A stretch of 64,000 nt of DNA from positions 1 through 64,000 of the forward strand of contig JAJOZX010009454.1 of NCBI GenBank assembly GCA_023014485.1, read 5' to 3'. The notes beneath the pieces are model-generated. The model ran no database searches. It was not told the origin of the DNA and saw only the letters and a list, made by a program, of their open reading frames with translations. The position numbers and the translations under genes are program-made. This DNA comes from Bathynomus jamesi (taxonomy: Eukaryota; Arthropoda; Malacostraca; Isopoda; Cirolanidae). Shown here piece by piece: positions 48,961-58,248 of this stretch (its first letter is position 1; each line of letters starts with the position of its first letter).

Positions 48961-49389
48961 GTTGAAAGGTATATACACTTCCCTTGGCAAAATGACTCGA
49001 TGGAGTTCAATTGGCGGTGAATTCCTTACAATCACAACCATATTATTACCACTAAATATTTTTCTCTCATGAATTTAATGACGGAGTGTCGTTTGCGTTT
49101 TTGCTTGAATGCTTAAGAAAAATGATAAAGACGCAATTTTTCCATTTTGTCCATTAAATAAAAAGAAGTTTAAAAAAGTTCCGACATTTTTACTAAATAA
49201 ATAACTAAATTATCTGAGTAAAGCATGTCTTAATTAAAATAATGCTTTTCACGCACGATCTGGAAAACTGGAAAGTTTTGGTGGACACTCATGATGGGAA
49301 GTATCTCATTTGATGGAAATAAAATGCGGTTCAGATTGCAGCCACTGAAAGGTTTAATACTTTCACATCACACTTATAAGTGCTACGTC
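48961..49389. other. No gene recognised
   Basis: Possible 3' untranslated part of the LINE fragment, then AT-rich sequence with no ORF or repeat that I recognise. Confidence 0.4.
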
Positions 49390-49590
49390 TTCGCCACATC
49401 GTAACACTGCTTCCCGATAGACCAATGGAGTTAAGCGACGTTGGGTTTGGTTGGTAGTTGGATGGGTGATCTCCCTCTGTGCCTAGATGATGTTCCGATC
49501 ACTGGTTCTGAATCCACGTAAGGCTGTATATCCCCTCCACCGTATGACTTCAAATGTCGCGAAGAAGATTAAACAACCCCAGACTAAAAA
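49390..49590 (+). mobile_element. 5S rRNA-derived SINE, copy 1
   Basis: GGAGTTAAGCGACGTTGGG (49427-49445) and TAGTTGGATGGGTGAT (49455-49470) match the internal promoter region of 5S rRNA (box A, intermediate element, box C). The 5' third of 5S is poorly kept and the rest is an unrelated body (GTAAGGCTGTATATCCCCTCC), so it is a SINE3-type element rather than a 5S gene. It ends in an AACAACCCCAGAC segment and A/C runs. Confidence 0.75.
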
Positions 49591-49934
49591 AAGAGCCCCC
49601 CCCCCCAAAAAAAACAAGAAAAACCCTATTTCACCCTAAAACAAATGACGTCAACATTGTGTCGTTTTACCGTCTGAAAAGTGACACTCATTTAGACTGG
49701 CGTCGTACTGAGTACTGAAACTATGTCAGTGTCATATTGACGATGATTAATGAAATGCAAGGTATCATGATGAAAACATGAGGACACAAAGACTTCGTTA
49801 TATCATCAGTATGACTCACTTTACAGACAGCAGTGAGTCATCATGCTTCTTTTGTTTTAGGGTGTTGAAGGATGCGTGTTCTGTCTAGTTAAAACTGGAA
49901 ATAGTTCTATATTTTTAGCGTATCCACATTATAC
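49591..49934. other. No gene recognised
   Basis: C and A homopolymers (49600-49620), then sequence without credible frames. Confidence 0.4.
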
Positions 49935-50084
49935 AGATAGATAGATAGATAGATAGATAGATAGGGCTACGTTGTGGCCATTGTTGTACACGTTTTTGTA
50001 TTCTGGTTCTCTTCTTCTCTTTCTATCGAGGGGCCTTTTTGCGGGCGTTCGCCCTTGGCTCCTCCTTCCTGCATAAAAAAAAAA

Positions 50085-50236
50085 CTTCCCGTCGACATTG
50101 GGTCTGGATAATAGTTGGATGGGGGACCTTCCCCTGCGTCCAGAAGATGTAGAAACCCGTAGTTTAGATCCCACTTGAAGCTGTAAGTCTCCTCCCTCGT
50201 ATGACCATCGATGTTGCAAAGGTTAAACAACCCCAT
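50085..50236 (+). mobile_element. 5S rRNA-derived SINE, copy 2 (5'-truncated)
   Basis: GTCGACATTGGGTCTGGATA and TAGTTGGATGGGGGACC correspond to the 3' part of the 5S head. The body (AAGCTGTAAGTCTCCTCCCT, GTTAAACAACCCC) matches copy 1. The box A region is missing or replaced. Confidence 0.72.
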
Positions 50237-50404
50237 GAACCTATAGATAGATACATACATACGTACATACATAAATACATAGCTATTTATGTAATACAAA
50301 ATGTTTATATAGTTTTAACTTTTAAGAAAACGTTTTATTTGATACTCTGGCAACTGCAAACCATTTTTGCCATAAAATAACAATAATAAAAAGACAAAAT
50401 TTGG

Positions 50405-50613
50405 GATTACCTGAAGATCAGGGCCCCCAGCCTTCTTTAGTTAGCTTTATAAGGCTAACTAACGAAAATATCACGACCTAACCTAACCAATCGTCAAGAG
50501 CGTACAGTTGACCTAACGAGTGGTTAGGTTAGGTCGTGATATTTTCGTTAGTTAGCCTTATAACTTTATAAGGCTAACTAAAGAAGGCTGGGGGCCCTGA
50601 TCTTCAGGTAATC
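50405..50613. mobile_element. Palindromic MITE, copy 1
   Basis: 209 bp, nearly one inverted repeat: GATTACCTGAAGATCAGGGC at the left and its exact complement at the right. The arms are about 85-90 bp and differ by one 8-bp gap. The short loop contains CCTAACC and GGTTAGG. No target duplication is clear because the symmetry runs to the edges. Confidence 0.85.
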
Positions 50614-50752
50614 TAAAATTTGTTTAAAATCTTCATGGGAAAACCTGTAAGGAATGATTTTTTTTAAATATAATTTATAGTAATGTAAGTTACTGCACTT
50701 GAACTGTGAATCCATCGATGAATAATCATTAAAAAAAAAATACTCTTACATA

Positions 50753-52091
50753 CAGGGTGATTCATAAATGTGTTTCATAAATAGCAGGGTGTATTCCTAA
50801 GACAAAAGTAAAGAAAGAAGACCATATAAACATAGGTCGAGAAACCCGTAGGTTTCGAGCTATAGCACGCGACAGAAAAATGGAACTTCAAAAGGTTTTT
50901 TACATTTTATACAAATACACAGTGTGATATATTTGCTTCATTAAAGTAAATGTTCGAAATTCTTTGGTTTTCATGCATGATTGTGCACCAGCTCATTTCG
51001 CCCGTTTAACGAGGGAATAACGCGATGCTGTGTATCCTGACAGGTGGATAGGGCGCGGTGGTCCTATTCCGTGGCCATCTCGGTCACCAGATTTAAAAAA
51101 TCTTGAGTATTACTTGTTTATGTTACAGAAGTCCGAGCACGTGATAAATTGTGCAACGAGTTCGAGACAATTGCGAAACGATCCGCAACGCTCCAGGAAT
51201 TTTTGAGTGTGCCGGACAATCAGGGCCGCCGAGAGGGCGGGGATGCCGGGATAAATCCCCGGGGCTCGGACCACTAGAGGGCCCGGAAAGAGGTGGGGGG
51301 GGGGGGGAACCTAAAAATATTAATAAAGCAATTGATTAAATAACAGAGAGGAAATATAATTAATTTCCATACATTTTATAGAGATTATCACAGTCAAACT
51401 GAAACAGATAAAATATTATCTGCGGTCCACCAATGCCCAAGACCGACTGACAGATCTGGGAACCATTGTAATTGAAAGCCAGTTAGCCCGTACTTTAAAT
51501 TTCATCAGAATCATTTACCACTTTGCTAGAGAGAAGGCAAAGAAAGTATACTTCTAATTATGAAAATCTTGCAGTAAACAATTGTCTTGCCTGCATGGAC
51601 TGGTACTGCATTTGTAAATTGTATGGTGATAGAATTAATATAATTGATTCGAAAAATAAAATGGTCATTTTCCTCCGAGTTGTTTATTCATACTGTATGT
51701 TTTGAGTAGTGACTTGGACATATAATCAGTTTGCTTGTTATGTACACAAAAAACATTCATAATAAAATACTGAGTAAACAGGGGGAGCCATATACCAATC
51801 CTTCCCCGGGGCCCGGGGCAGCTCTCGGCGGCCCTGCAGACAATCACTGGTGCAACGTGTTGAGACATGCACTCAAGAAGTAAAAAAGAATTTCGAACAT
51901 TTACTCAAATGTATCACACTATGTATTTGCATAAAATGTAAAAAAAAATCTTCAGGAGTTTTATTTTTCTGTCGCGTGCTATAGCGCGAAACCTATGGGT
52001 TTCTCAACCTATATTTATATGGTCTTTTTTCTTTACTTTTGTCTCAAGAATACACCCTGCTATTTATGAAATATATTTATGCATCACCCTG
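50753..52091 (+). mobile_element. Tc1/mariner-superfamily element with long inverted ends
   Basis: TA flanks CAGGGTGATTCATAAATGTG at the left and, inverted, CAGGGTGATGCATAAATATA at the right. The inverted ends are about 200 bp long. Remaining transposase: FMHDCAPAHFARLTRE, RWIGRGGPIPWPSRSPDLKN (second and third Asp regions) at 50970-51110. An in-frame stop follows LTRE. Split by a small hAT at 51221-51836. Confidence 0.85.
51221..51836 (+). mobile_element. Small hAT retaining the dimerisation domain
   Basis: 616 bp with ends CAGGGCCGCCGAGAG and exact inverted complement. The flanks are CGGACAAT (51213-51220) and CAGACAAT (51837-51844), an 8-bp target duplication with one change. The plus strand at 51390-51557 still encodes a hATC-like end (IKYYLRSTNAQDRLTDLG, IIYHFAREKAKKVYF). 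A 13-bp G run lies at 51295-51307. Confidence 0.85.
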
Positions 52092-52373
52092 TATATTCAA
52101 CTCTGGAACGAGGCATGCGATATTCGTCACATGATGGAAGGAGTTTGTGGTGAATACAATGACCTCCTAATTATTAAACTGAACACCAACTCTCCTTAGC
52201 ATAAATCATTTAAGGTAATAAATAATTAGAGGTGTAAATTTGCAGTTCAACCCTTACAACAGGAGTCAGTGGCCAGACGGTTTTATTGTTAAGGAATATA
52301 TTCACTTTTTCAGGAGATTTGGTAATAATAATAGACGTATTAATTCTAATGCATGAATTTATATTATTTATAA

Positions 52374-52410
52374 GGATCTTTTCCGTTTGACTGCCGCCAT
52401 TGAAACATAA
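52374..52410. repeat. Left arm of a 37-bp perfect inverted repeat
   Basis: GGATCTTTTCCGTTTGACTG onward is the exact complement of 52791-52827. A diverged relative (CCTTTTCCGTTCTATGGGCG) lies at 61555, also at a TA run. The arms enclose the second palindromic MITE. Confidence 0.9.
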
Positions 52411-52603
52411 GAGGTGAGTGCCCCCAACCTTCTTTACTTAGCCTTATAAGGCGAACTAACGAAAATATCACAACCTAACCTAACCAATGGTTAGGTCAAC
52501 TGTACGACCTTGACGATTGGTTAGGTTAGGTCGTGATATTTTTGTTAGTTAGCCTTATAAAGCTAACTAAAGAAGGCTGGAGGCCCTGATCTTCAGGTGA
52601 TCC
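52411..52603. mobile_element. Palindromic MITE, copy 2 (opposite orientation)
   Basis: It shares the arms (CCTTATAAGGC, GAAAATATCACAACCTAACC, CTAAAGAAGGCTGG) with copy 1, and its loop is the reverse complement of the loop in copy 1. The left outer end is diverged; the right end keeps GGCCCTGATCTTCAGGTGAT. Confidence 0.8.
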
Positions 52604-52790
52604 CCTTATTTTTCTGAGTACACGATTAAAACTTAAAAATTAAGCATGGATCTTGAAAGTAATTAAAATTGTTTATAAGAAACAAAATTTGAAGGGGAAA
52701 TTAAGAAAAGCTTTTGAAGCTTTTTTATAAAGTAACTTATTTTGTATCATCAAGACATTTCAGTTAAAATACAAAATACAAAAAGTTTAA

Positions 52791-52827
52791 TTATGTTTCA
52801 ATGGCGGCAGTCAAACGGAAAAGATCC
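52791..52827. repeat. Right arm of the 37-bp perfect inverted repeat
   Basis: Complement of 52374-52410. A TAA microsatellite (52835-52877) follows at once. Confidence 0.9.
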
Positions 52828-52830
52828 ATT

Positions 52831-52834
<4 letters not shown>

Positions 52835-52866
<32 letters not shown>

Positions 52867-52877
52867 TAATAATAATG
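52835..52877. repeat. TAA microsatellite (left)
   Basis: Marks the left, truncated edge of PLE 2. A matching TAA run lies on its right side at 55226-55276. Confidence 0.9.
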
Positions 52878-53219
52878 ATAACCACATTCCTTTATTTATT
52901 GGAAGACTTCATAAACTAAATAAATTAAAATTCACATTTGAACCTTCCTTGAATAATACACTCTCTTTTCTCGACATTAATATATTCATTGGTCAAAATG
53001 GATGTTTAACGACTGGTGTACGTGTTAAACCAACAGATAAAGGAACGTATTTAAATTCTAATTCATACTCACCACAAAAATATAAACTATCAATAATTAA
53101 AACACTCGTGCACAGAGCTTTCAATATAGGCTCAAGTTGGCAACTATTTAATCAAGAAATTGAGAGAATAAAGCAAAATCTAATAAACAGTGATTTTCCG
53201 CTATTTTTAATCGATAATA

Positions 53220-54171
53220 CCGGGTGTCTCAAAATAGATGGAACCCATTGGCATGATAATAATTTATTACTCAGAAAATAAACTCCAAAACAGATTACAT
53301 TTCCTGGAAGCTGATATGATAACAATTAAAAACTGAAGATTTGAGGTCTCTAGATCAAAGGATACATTTATTAGAGCACATGTTCCAAATGACCGCCGTT
53401 GCGCTGCAGACACACTTGAGGCCGACGAGCGAAGTTGTCAATCACCCTGACACCCTGCACAGAGTGCAAGGGCCTCTGAAGCACCTCGTCTGGGGCTTGT
53501 GTGCCCCAGAACACATTGTTCTTGCTATTGACATACCCACTGAGCAAGAAGTGTGCTTCGTCGCTGAACCAAACATCATCAAGAAAGTCAGGATCCTCTT
53601 CGATCTTGTTCTCGAACCACCGGCACATCACAACACGTTTTGCCATGTCAGCTGGTGTGAGTTTATGCTTGATCTGGATCCTGTATGGGTACAGCTGAAG
53701 ATCCTTGATCAAGATTCTTTGCACTGACGCACGTGAAAGACCCAGATCTTGGCAACGTCTTCGGATTGACTTTTTCGGACTCCTTCCGACAGAATCTCTC
53801 ACCGCATTCACATTGTCAGGAGATCTTGCAGTCACCTTCCTGCCAGATCTGGGTGTTTCTGCTTTCTTGTTGAGATTGTTTACTGATCCTGTGGCTTGAA
53901 ATTGTGTGCCCAACGATAAATTTGGCTTTTCTGGGGATAATTGTTGAAGTTGAACTTCCTGCGAAATTTCGCTTGCACAGTTTTGAATGATTTCGTCTCC
54001 AAATAAGTAGTGACGCAAAATTTTTTTTCCTCCTTTGTCCAAGGCATTTTGATTGCTAATTATTAGTTGTTATCGTCTCCTCTCTTCAAATCTGAGAAAA
54101 TAGAACGAGAACATTAATATTGGCAGAATTATTAGCAGTGACATGGGTTGCATGTATATTGAGACACCCTG
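53220..54171 (-). mobile_element. Tc1/mariner-superfamily element, internally deleted
   Basis: TA flanks CCGGGTGTCTCAAAATAGAT at the left and, inverted, CAGGGTGTCTCAATATACAT at the right. 952 bp. The minus strand (54042-53371) encodes 223 residues: a helix-turn-helix N-terminus (RSPKKSIRRRCQDLGLS), WFSDEAHFLLSGYVN with the first catalytic Asp, WGTQAP, then a jump to the extreme C-terminus (NGGHLEHVL). The region with the second and third catalytic residues is deleted while the frame stays open. Confidence 0.88.
53371..54042 (-). pseudogene. Internally deleted transposase, open frame
   Basis: 223 codons from ATG 54042 (MDKGGKKILRHYLFGDEI) to TAA. DNA-binding N-terminus and first catalytic Asp (FSDEAHF) are kept; residues 2 and 3 of the triad are lost between VLQRPLHS and VQGVRVIDN. 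The open frame could in principle still give a DNA-binding protein without catalytic activity. Confidence 0.8.
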
Positions 54172-54275
54172 TATCATAAACCGAACTCTAACAAATTTAT
54201 ATAACAAAAATAAGGAGGAGGATGAAAATAAAAATACAGGTATAAAATTTTACTTCGAAACAAGAAACCCAACTA

Positions 54276-54490
54276 CAGGGTGATTCAAAAGTCAGATTAC
54301 ATCGGGAAATACTGTATTATGTAATGATACAGGGGAATAGTCACATCACATGTTCGATATGGCCACCGTTAACGACAATGCACTTGTGCAGCCAGCTAGG
54401 AATATCACATCTCATAAATCACATCTCATAACTCATTTACCTGCAAAGAAACAGAAAAGCCCTATGTAACCTGACTTTTGAATCACCCTG
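54276..54490. mobile_element. Short TA-target MITE
   Basis: 215 bp, TA-flanked, with ends CAGGGTGATTCAAAAGTCAG and inverted CAGGGTGATTCAAAAGTCAG (exact over 20 bp). Internally it keeps, on the minus strand, the C-terminal NGGHIEH-type codons of a Tc1/mariner-superfamily transposase, so it derives from a coding element by deletion. Confidence 0.88.
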
Positions 54491-55024
54491 TAGACTAAAA
54501 CATGAAGAAAAATGTCTAAACAATATATTAAAGAGGCACATAAAACCAATGGATAAAGAAAAACTATCAATGTTAACATATACTATAAAAACAAAAAGTT
54601 ATCAAGCCATTTTTCGACACGTAACAAAAACCCTGATAAGCAACATCATGTGGTGTACCAATTTACGTGTCCCGTAGTTGACTGTACGTCGACTTACGTT
54701 GGTTACACCACAAACCACATTAAAGAGAGAGCATACCAACATAAATATCGTCCAAGTAAAATTAACGAACATTACAGACTAGATCATAAAATATTAAATT
54801 TAAAAAATATCTCCCAAAACTTTCAAATCTTCTAATCACATAACGTACAAAAACTAAAAATTGCCGAAGCCTTTTACATTAAAATGAAAAAACCGAAAAT
54901 TAATATAAAATTTAATGAACTTTCGAATATTCTTAAATTAATTTGAAATTGTATCAAATTTGCAATAAAAAAAAAATATATATATATATATATATAACCC
55001 ATTTTACTTTAAAATTATGTATAA

Positions 55025-55068
55025 AGCTCTGAAGATGTTCAAAGTATATGAACGAAACGCGTCAGCAG
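55025..55068 (+). ncRNA. Hammerhead ribozyme candidate, PLE 2 3' region
   Basis: Order of parts: GCT (stem I), CTGAAGA core (55029-55035), one extra T, GTTC...GAAC hairpin (stem II), GAAA (55054-55057), CGCG making the palindrome ACGCGT (stem III), C as the cleavage base, AGC (stem I). All conserved core bases (CUGANGA and GAAA) are present. A minimal stem III that pairs best between two copies is the form known from PLE hammerheads. The extra T before stem II departs from the classical core. Confidence 0.65.
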
Positions 55069-55225
55069 AAGAAAAAATGAAGTCAGTATTCTTAGCATAC
55101 TGCAAATTCTTATCTAGAATTATTATTAAGAAACTCAATACTGAAAATAAAAAACTATTCAGAATATTGGAAATTAAATGTAAATCCTTTATAAAGACAT
55201 AGGCTGATATCGACTTTCTAAAACA

Positions 55226-55228
55226 ATG

Positions 55229-55276
<48 letters not shown>
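55226..55276. repeat. TAA microsatellite (right)
   Basis: Long ATA/TAA run at the 3' edge of PLE 2. Confidence 0.95.
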
Positions 55277-55628
55277 GGATAAATACTCATGGTGATTAAT
55301 ACGTTGAGATTATTTTCACATAAGGTTAAATCAATAAAGAATTCAATTGTGGATGTCCATAACATTTGTAATAATACGGACTTGGTTCTCTTGCAAGAAC
55401 ACTGGTTGCCTAAGCAGGTATCAAATTTTTTATCGACGATTGATGAGGACTTTATATACACAATGCATTTTCACCTGTAGACCTATCTAACGACCTACTT
55501 TATGGTAGGCCCTTTGGTGGAGTTGGTTACTTAATCAGAGAAAATTTAACAAAATATGGAAGATTTCTCCCGAGCGATAATAAAAGATTGATAGATATCG
55601 AATTTCATATAAACAATGAATACCTCGA

Positions 55629-56137
55629 TAATAAAAACCCACTCTAATAGACAGAGTTTATTTCCACAACAGTTTCGATGCCTACTGGCATCCTCTTCGG
55701 GTGGATACAGAAAAACGAATGAACCCAAAACAAGAGGGAAAACAGTCCAGGGACCATTAAGAAATTCGCACCTAGGTTAGATCCCGTTCTCCCAACACTG
55801 GAAGGGCATTTTTTGTTAAAGGGACCCGCTTATAAGTACATTCGCACAAATTTAAAACTATCTTCTTGTTCTATACATACAGATTCTATTATTTTTTTAT
55901 GTAATTATTACGTGTATTATTAAATTTATTACATTTAATATTGCATTATTATTACAGAAATTATAAATTTATTATTACATTGATTATTACATTGTTGTTT
56001 ATTATACAGAAATTATAAACCGAAAAACGAATGAAAAAGGCGAGAAGGAAACAATCCAGAGACCATTAAGAAATTCGCACGTAGGCTAGATCCCGTTCCC
56101 CCTCTGTCTATTAGAGTGAGTTTTTATTATCATATTT
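55629..56137 (-). mobile_element. Retrozyme/PLE-like insert with inverted ends
   Basis: About 0.5 kb inserted in the LINE endonuclease. Its ends are GATAATAAAAACCCACTCTA and the near-complement at 56106-56137. Inside are two direct repeats of about 85 bp (55708-55796 and 56020-56103, sharing GACCATTAAGAAATTCGCAC) 312 bp apart, and a hammerhead-like motif at 55663-55705. There is no ORF. Short direct repeats with a hammerhead recall non-autonomous retrozymes. Confidence 0.6.
55663..55705 (-). ncRNA. Hammerhead-like motif in the retrozyme-like insert
   Basis: Minus strand: TCCAC (stem I), CCGAAGA core (U4 replaced by C), one extra G, GATGCC-AGTA-GGCATC (6-bp stem II), GAAA, C, T, GT, T as the cleavage base, GTGGA (stem I, 5 bp exact). 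The architecture is complete; the U4-to-C change would be expected to lower activity. Confidence 0.55.
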
Positions 56138-57310
56138 TGACCTTCACGTAGAAAAAAGTGAAGTTTTTTACATTTATAATGAATGCCTCTTAATTGTGAA
56201 TTGATATTTACCTTACAATAATGGCAGTAATCTATATGAATATATCGATATTTTGTATAAAATTAAGTCACTTTCAGATAAGCCACAATATTCACATTGC
56301 ATAATAATGAGGGACTTTTAATGCCGATGTGGAATCAGAATTTTTTGTAGAATTGAGTACCATGCGTGAGTCTACTTAATTAAGTATAAGTTATAAGAAT
56401 TTGCAGGTACAAATAGCAATACTGTCACGTATGTTAGCGATATGAATGAAGGTACTAGATGGACTGATCACTGTTCTATTATTAATAATAATTTAAAGGA
56501 ACGTATTGTGGATGTTCATATTTTGCATGATTTCCTTCTCTCAGATCAGAGACCATTGAAGTTGTACCAACTTAAATACAACACGACATAATAACTCTTC
56601 AGAGAGAAATGAACGTGTCGACTGGTATGAGGTTAATATGCAATAGAAAGTAGAATATAAAGATAGGACAGAGCACCTTTTTAATAATTTAGAATTATTG
56701 CACCTTGACTACAGAAATTCCTGTTCAAATGCTTTTCACTTTAAACTTGTTGATAAATATTATAATGACAAAACATCTATACTAAAGGAAGCAGGAAGGC
56801 CTGGGATTGAATCGTACAAATGTCATACTAAAATTATTCCTGGATGAAATGATTTTATAGCCCCCTATAAAGGGAATCAAAGAATGCTTACGATATTATG
56901 GTGTCTCCTTGGTTGTCTGAGAACTGGGTCAGCTTACATGAATATGAGCAGAAGTAGGGCTCATGATAAAGCCATAGGACGATGTAAATAGGAAAAAACT
57001 CCATTCGAGTTTCAAAAGCCCGTGAGGTTAATTTAAATGATAATAGTAACAAATTCTGAAAATTTGTCAAGAAAGAAGTGGGTGCTGAGAATGTCATCCC
57101 ATCAACAATTGATCGGGTGTCTGGGGAGGTAGAAATAGCTAAGGTATGGAGAACGAAGTACTCAGACATCCTTAACAGCGTGGGGAGAGTTAATCTTAAT
57201 ATAAGCTGCAATGGAACGACATTAAGTGGGGCCAGTAAAAATGCGGGGACTTCAGTGCCTGAAATTAAGAGTCTGATTAAAGAGCTAAAGAAAGGCAAAT
57301 AAAGCTGTAG

Positions 57311-57903
57311 CCTTAGGCCCTCGAGTTAGGCCTTAATTTTTATATCATAAACCTTAAATCTTTGTCACAAGGTTGGTTAAGTAATATTATATTTGTTATA
57401 ACTGCATAATTATATCTTCAGAGGGTGAAAATAAGTTTTTTTTAGTTTTAGTTAAGAGGTTTTTTTTTGGTTTTTATGTTTATGTTATCTTATGTTATCT
57501 TTATCTTATGGTGTATTATTGTCGATATGTATGTAGGATTTTCATCCATTTTTATATGATTGGCTTCAAAGGGTTAATCTGTTTCAGAAATTGTTTTTCA
57601 GACGTTGGGAATTTGAACCTAGTGCAAAGATCATTCAGCATGTCGAAGAAAGGGGGGATGACTTGTTTGATAGCGCAGTTTAAAGCCAGGAAGGAAGAAA
57701 TCTTTCTGTTTGAATTGTATGCTGTTTTGGTTGAGAGGGGATGGGGGCGGGTAATGTGCATAGCTTTGATTTTTGTTCGTTGTTAAATTTGGATAAATAT
57801 ACATTTCTATTTATTTGAAGATTTTATGAATTATATACAGTATATTGTATATAGTACATATATAGGCCCTTCCCTCTTATTAGCCTTCGGCCCCTCACAG
57901 CCT
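57311..57903. other. No gene recognised
   Basis: T-rich sequence. An ORF of 92 codons at 57508-57786 has no family resemblance that I can see. GGCCCTTCCCTC...CCGGCCCTGGAT (57865-57917) looks like a transposon end before the TA run at 57917-57960. Confidence 0.4.
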
Positions 57904-57915
57904 TAATCCGGCCCT

Positions 57916-57958
<43 letters not shown>

Positions 57959-57961
57959 ATA

Positions 57962-58248
57962 GGAATTGAACTCAGAATGGTCCCCTGAAGTTTTTTATGA
58001 TACACACAGGTCGTGCATGGAACAAGGAACTCTTCTGGAAAAATTAAATCCACTATAGGCCGTATAAGTAATGGTAAATGACAAACACTAGTTTTTTTCT
58101 TTATCATGATGTTAGCCCGACGTGCGCAACGGATCACTCGCAAAGAGGTCTCTCAGGGCCCCTCAGGGGACCATTCTGAGTTCAATCCCATCACGAAACG
58201 GGCATGTTATGTGCCTTGAAAAGTGGACGCTCAATTTTGCCAGTTGAG
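57962..58248 (+). repeat. 287-bp direct repeat R, copy 1
   Basis: Begins GGAATTGAACTCAGAATGGTC and ends GCCAGTTGAG. Its first 228 bp are bounded by an inverted pair (GAACTCAGAATGGTCCCCTGA and complement at 58163-58187), so it contains a MITE-like unit. A TA run precedes it. Confidence 0.85.

Larger units (their letters stand above)
52880..54835 (+). pseudogene. Penelope reverse transcriptase C-terminus and GIY-YIG domain (PLE 2)
   Basis: 52880-53215 encodes FTFEPSLNNTLSFLDINIFI, VKPTDKGTYLN and IKTLVHRAFNIGSSW, the region after the RT palm. After the inserted element it resumes at 54174 with NRTLTNLYNKNK-like residues, is cut again at 54276-54490, and ends at 54640-54835 with VVYQFTCPVVDCTSTYVGYT and ERAYQHK, the GIY-YIG part with its Cys pair. 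The RT palm is absent. Confidence 0.82.
52878..55225 (+). mobile_element. Penelope-like element 2 (5'-truncated)
   Basis: A second PLE family, lying between two TAA microsatellites. It contains the RT C-terminus and GIY-YIG domain, then an AT-rich 3' region with a hammerhead-like motif. Two TA-target elements interrupt it at 53220-54171 and 54276-54490. Confidence 0.85.
55289..57310 (+). pseudogene. APE-type LINE, endonuclease and linker region
   Basis: 55330-55625 encodes the apurinic-type endonuclease start (NICNNTDLVLLQEHWLPKQ, GRPFGGVGYLIRENL). It is interrupted at 55629-56137 and resumes with the distal endonuclease (EGTRWTDHCSI near 56450) and the linker before RT (KKEVGAENVIPSTIDRVSGE, KAVGP near 57300). 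The RT itself is absent. Frames are broken many times. The clade is uncertain (CR1/Jockey group). Confidence 0.7.

Noticed and set aside
49410..49475. Functional 5S rRNA gene
   Set aside because: Only the central and 3' promoter region is kept; the 5' and 3' ends of 5S do not pair and an unrelated body follows.
57508..57786. 92-codon ORF as a gene
   Set aside because: No start context, no splice or promoter signal, no family resemblance, and it lies between transposon fragments.
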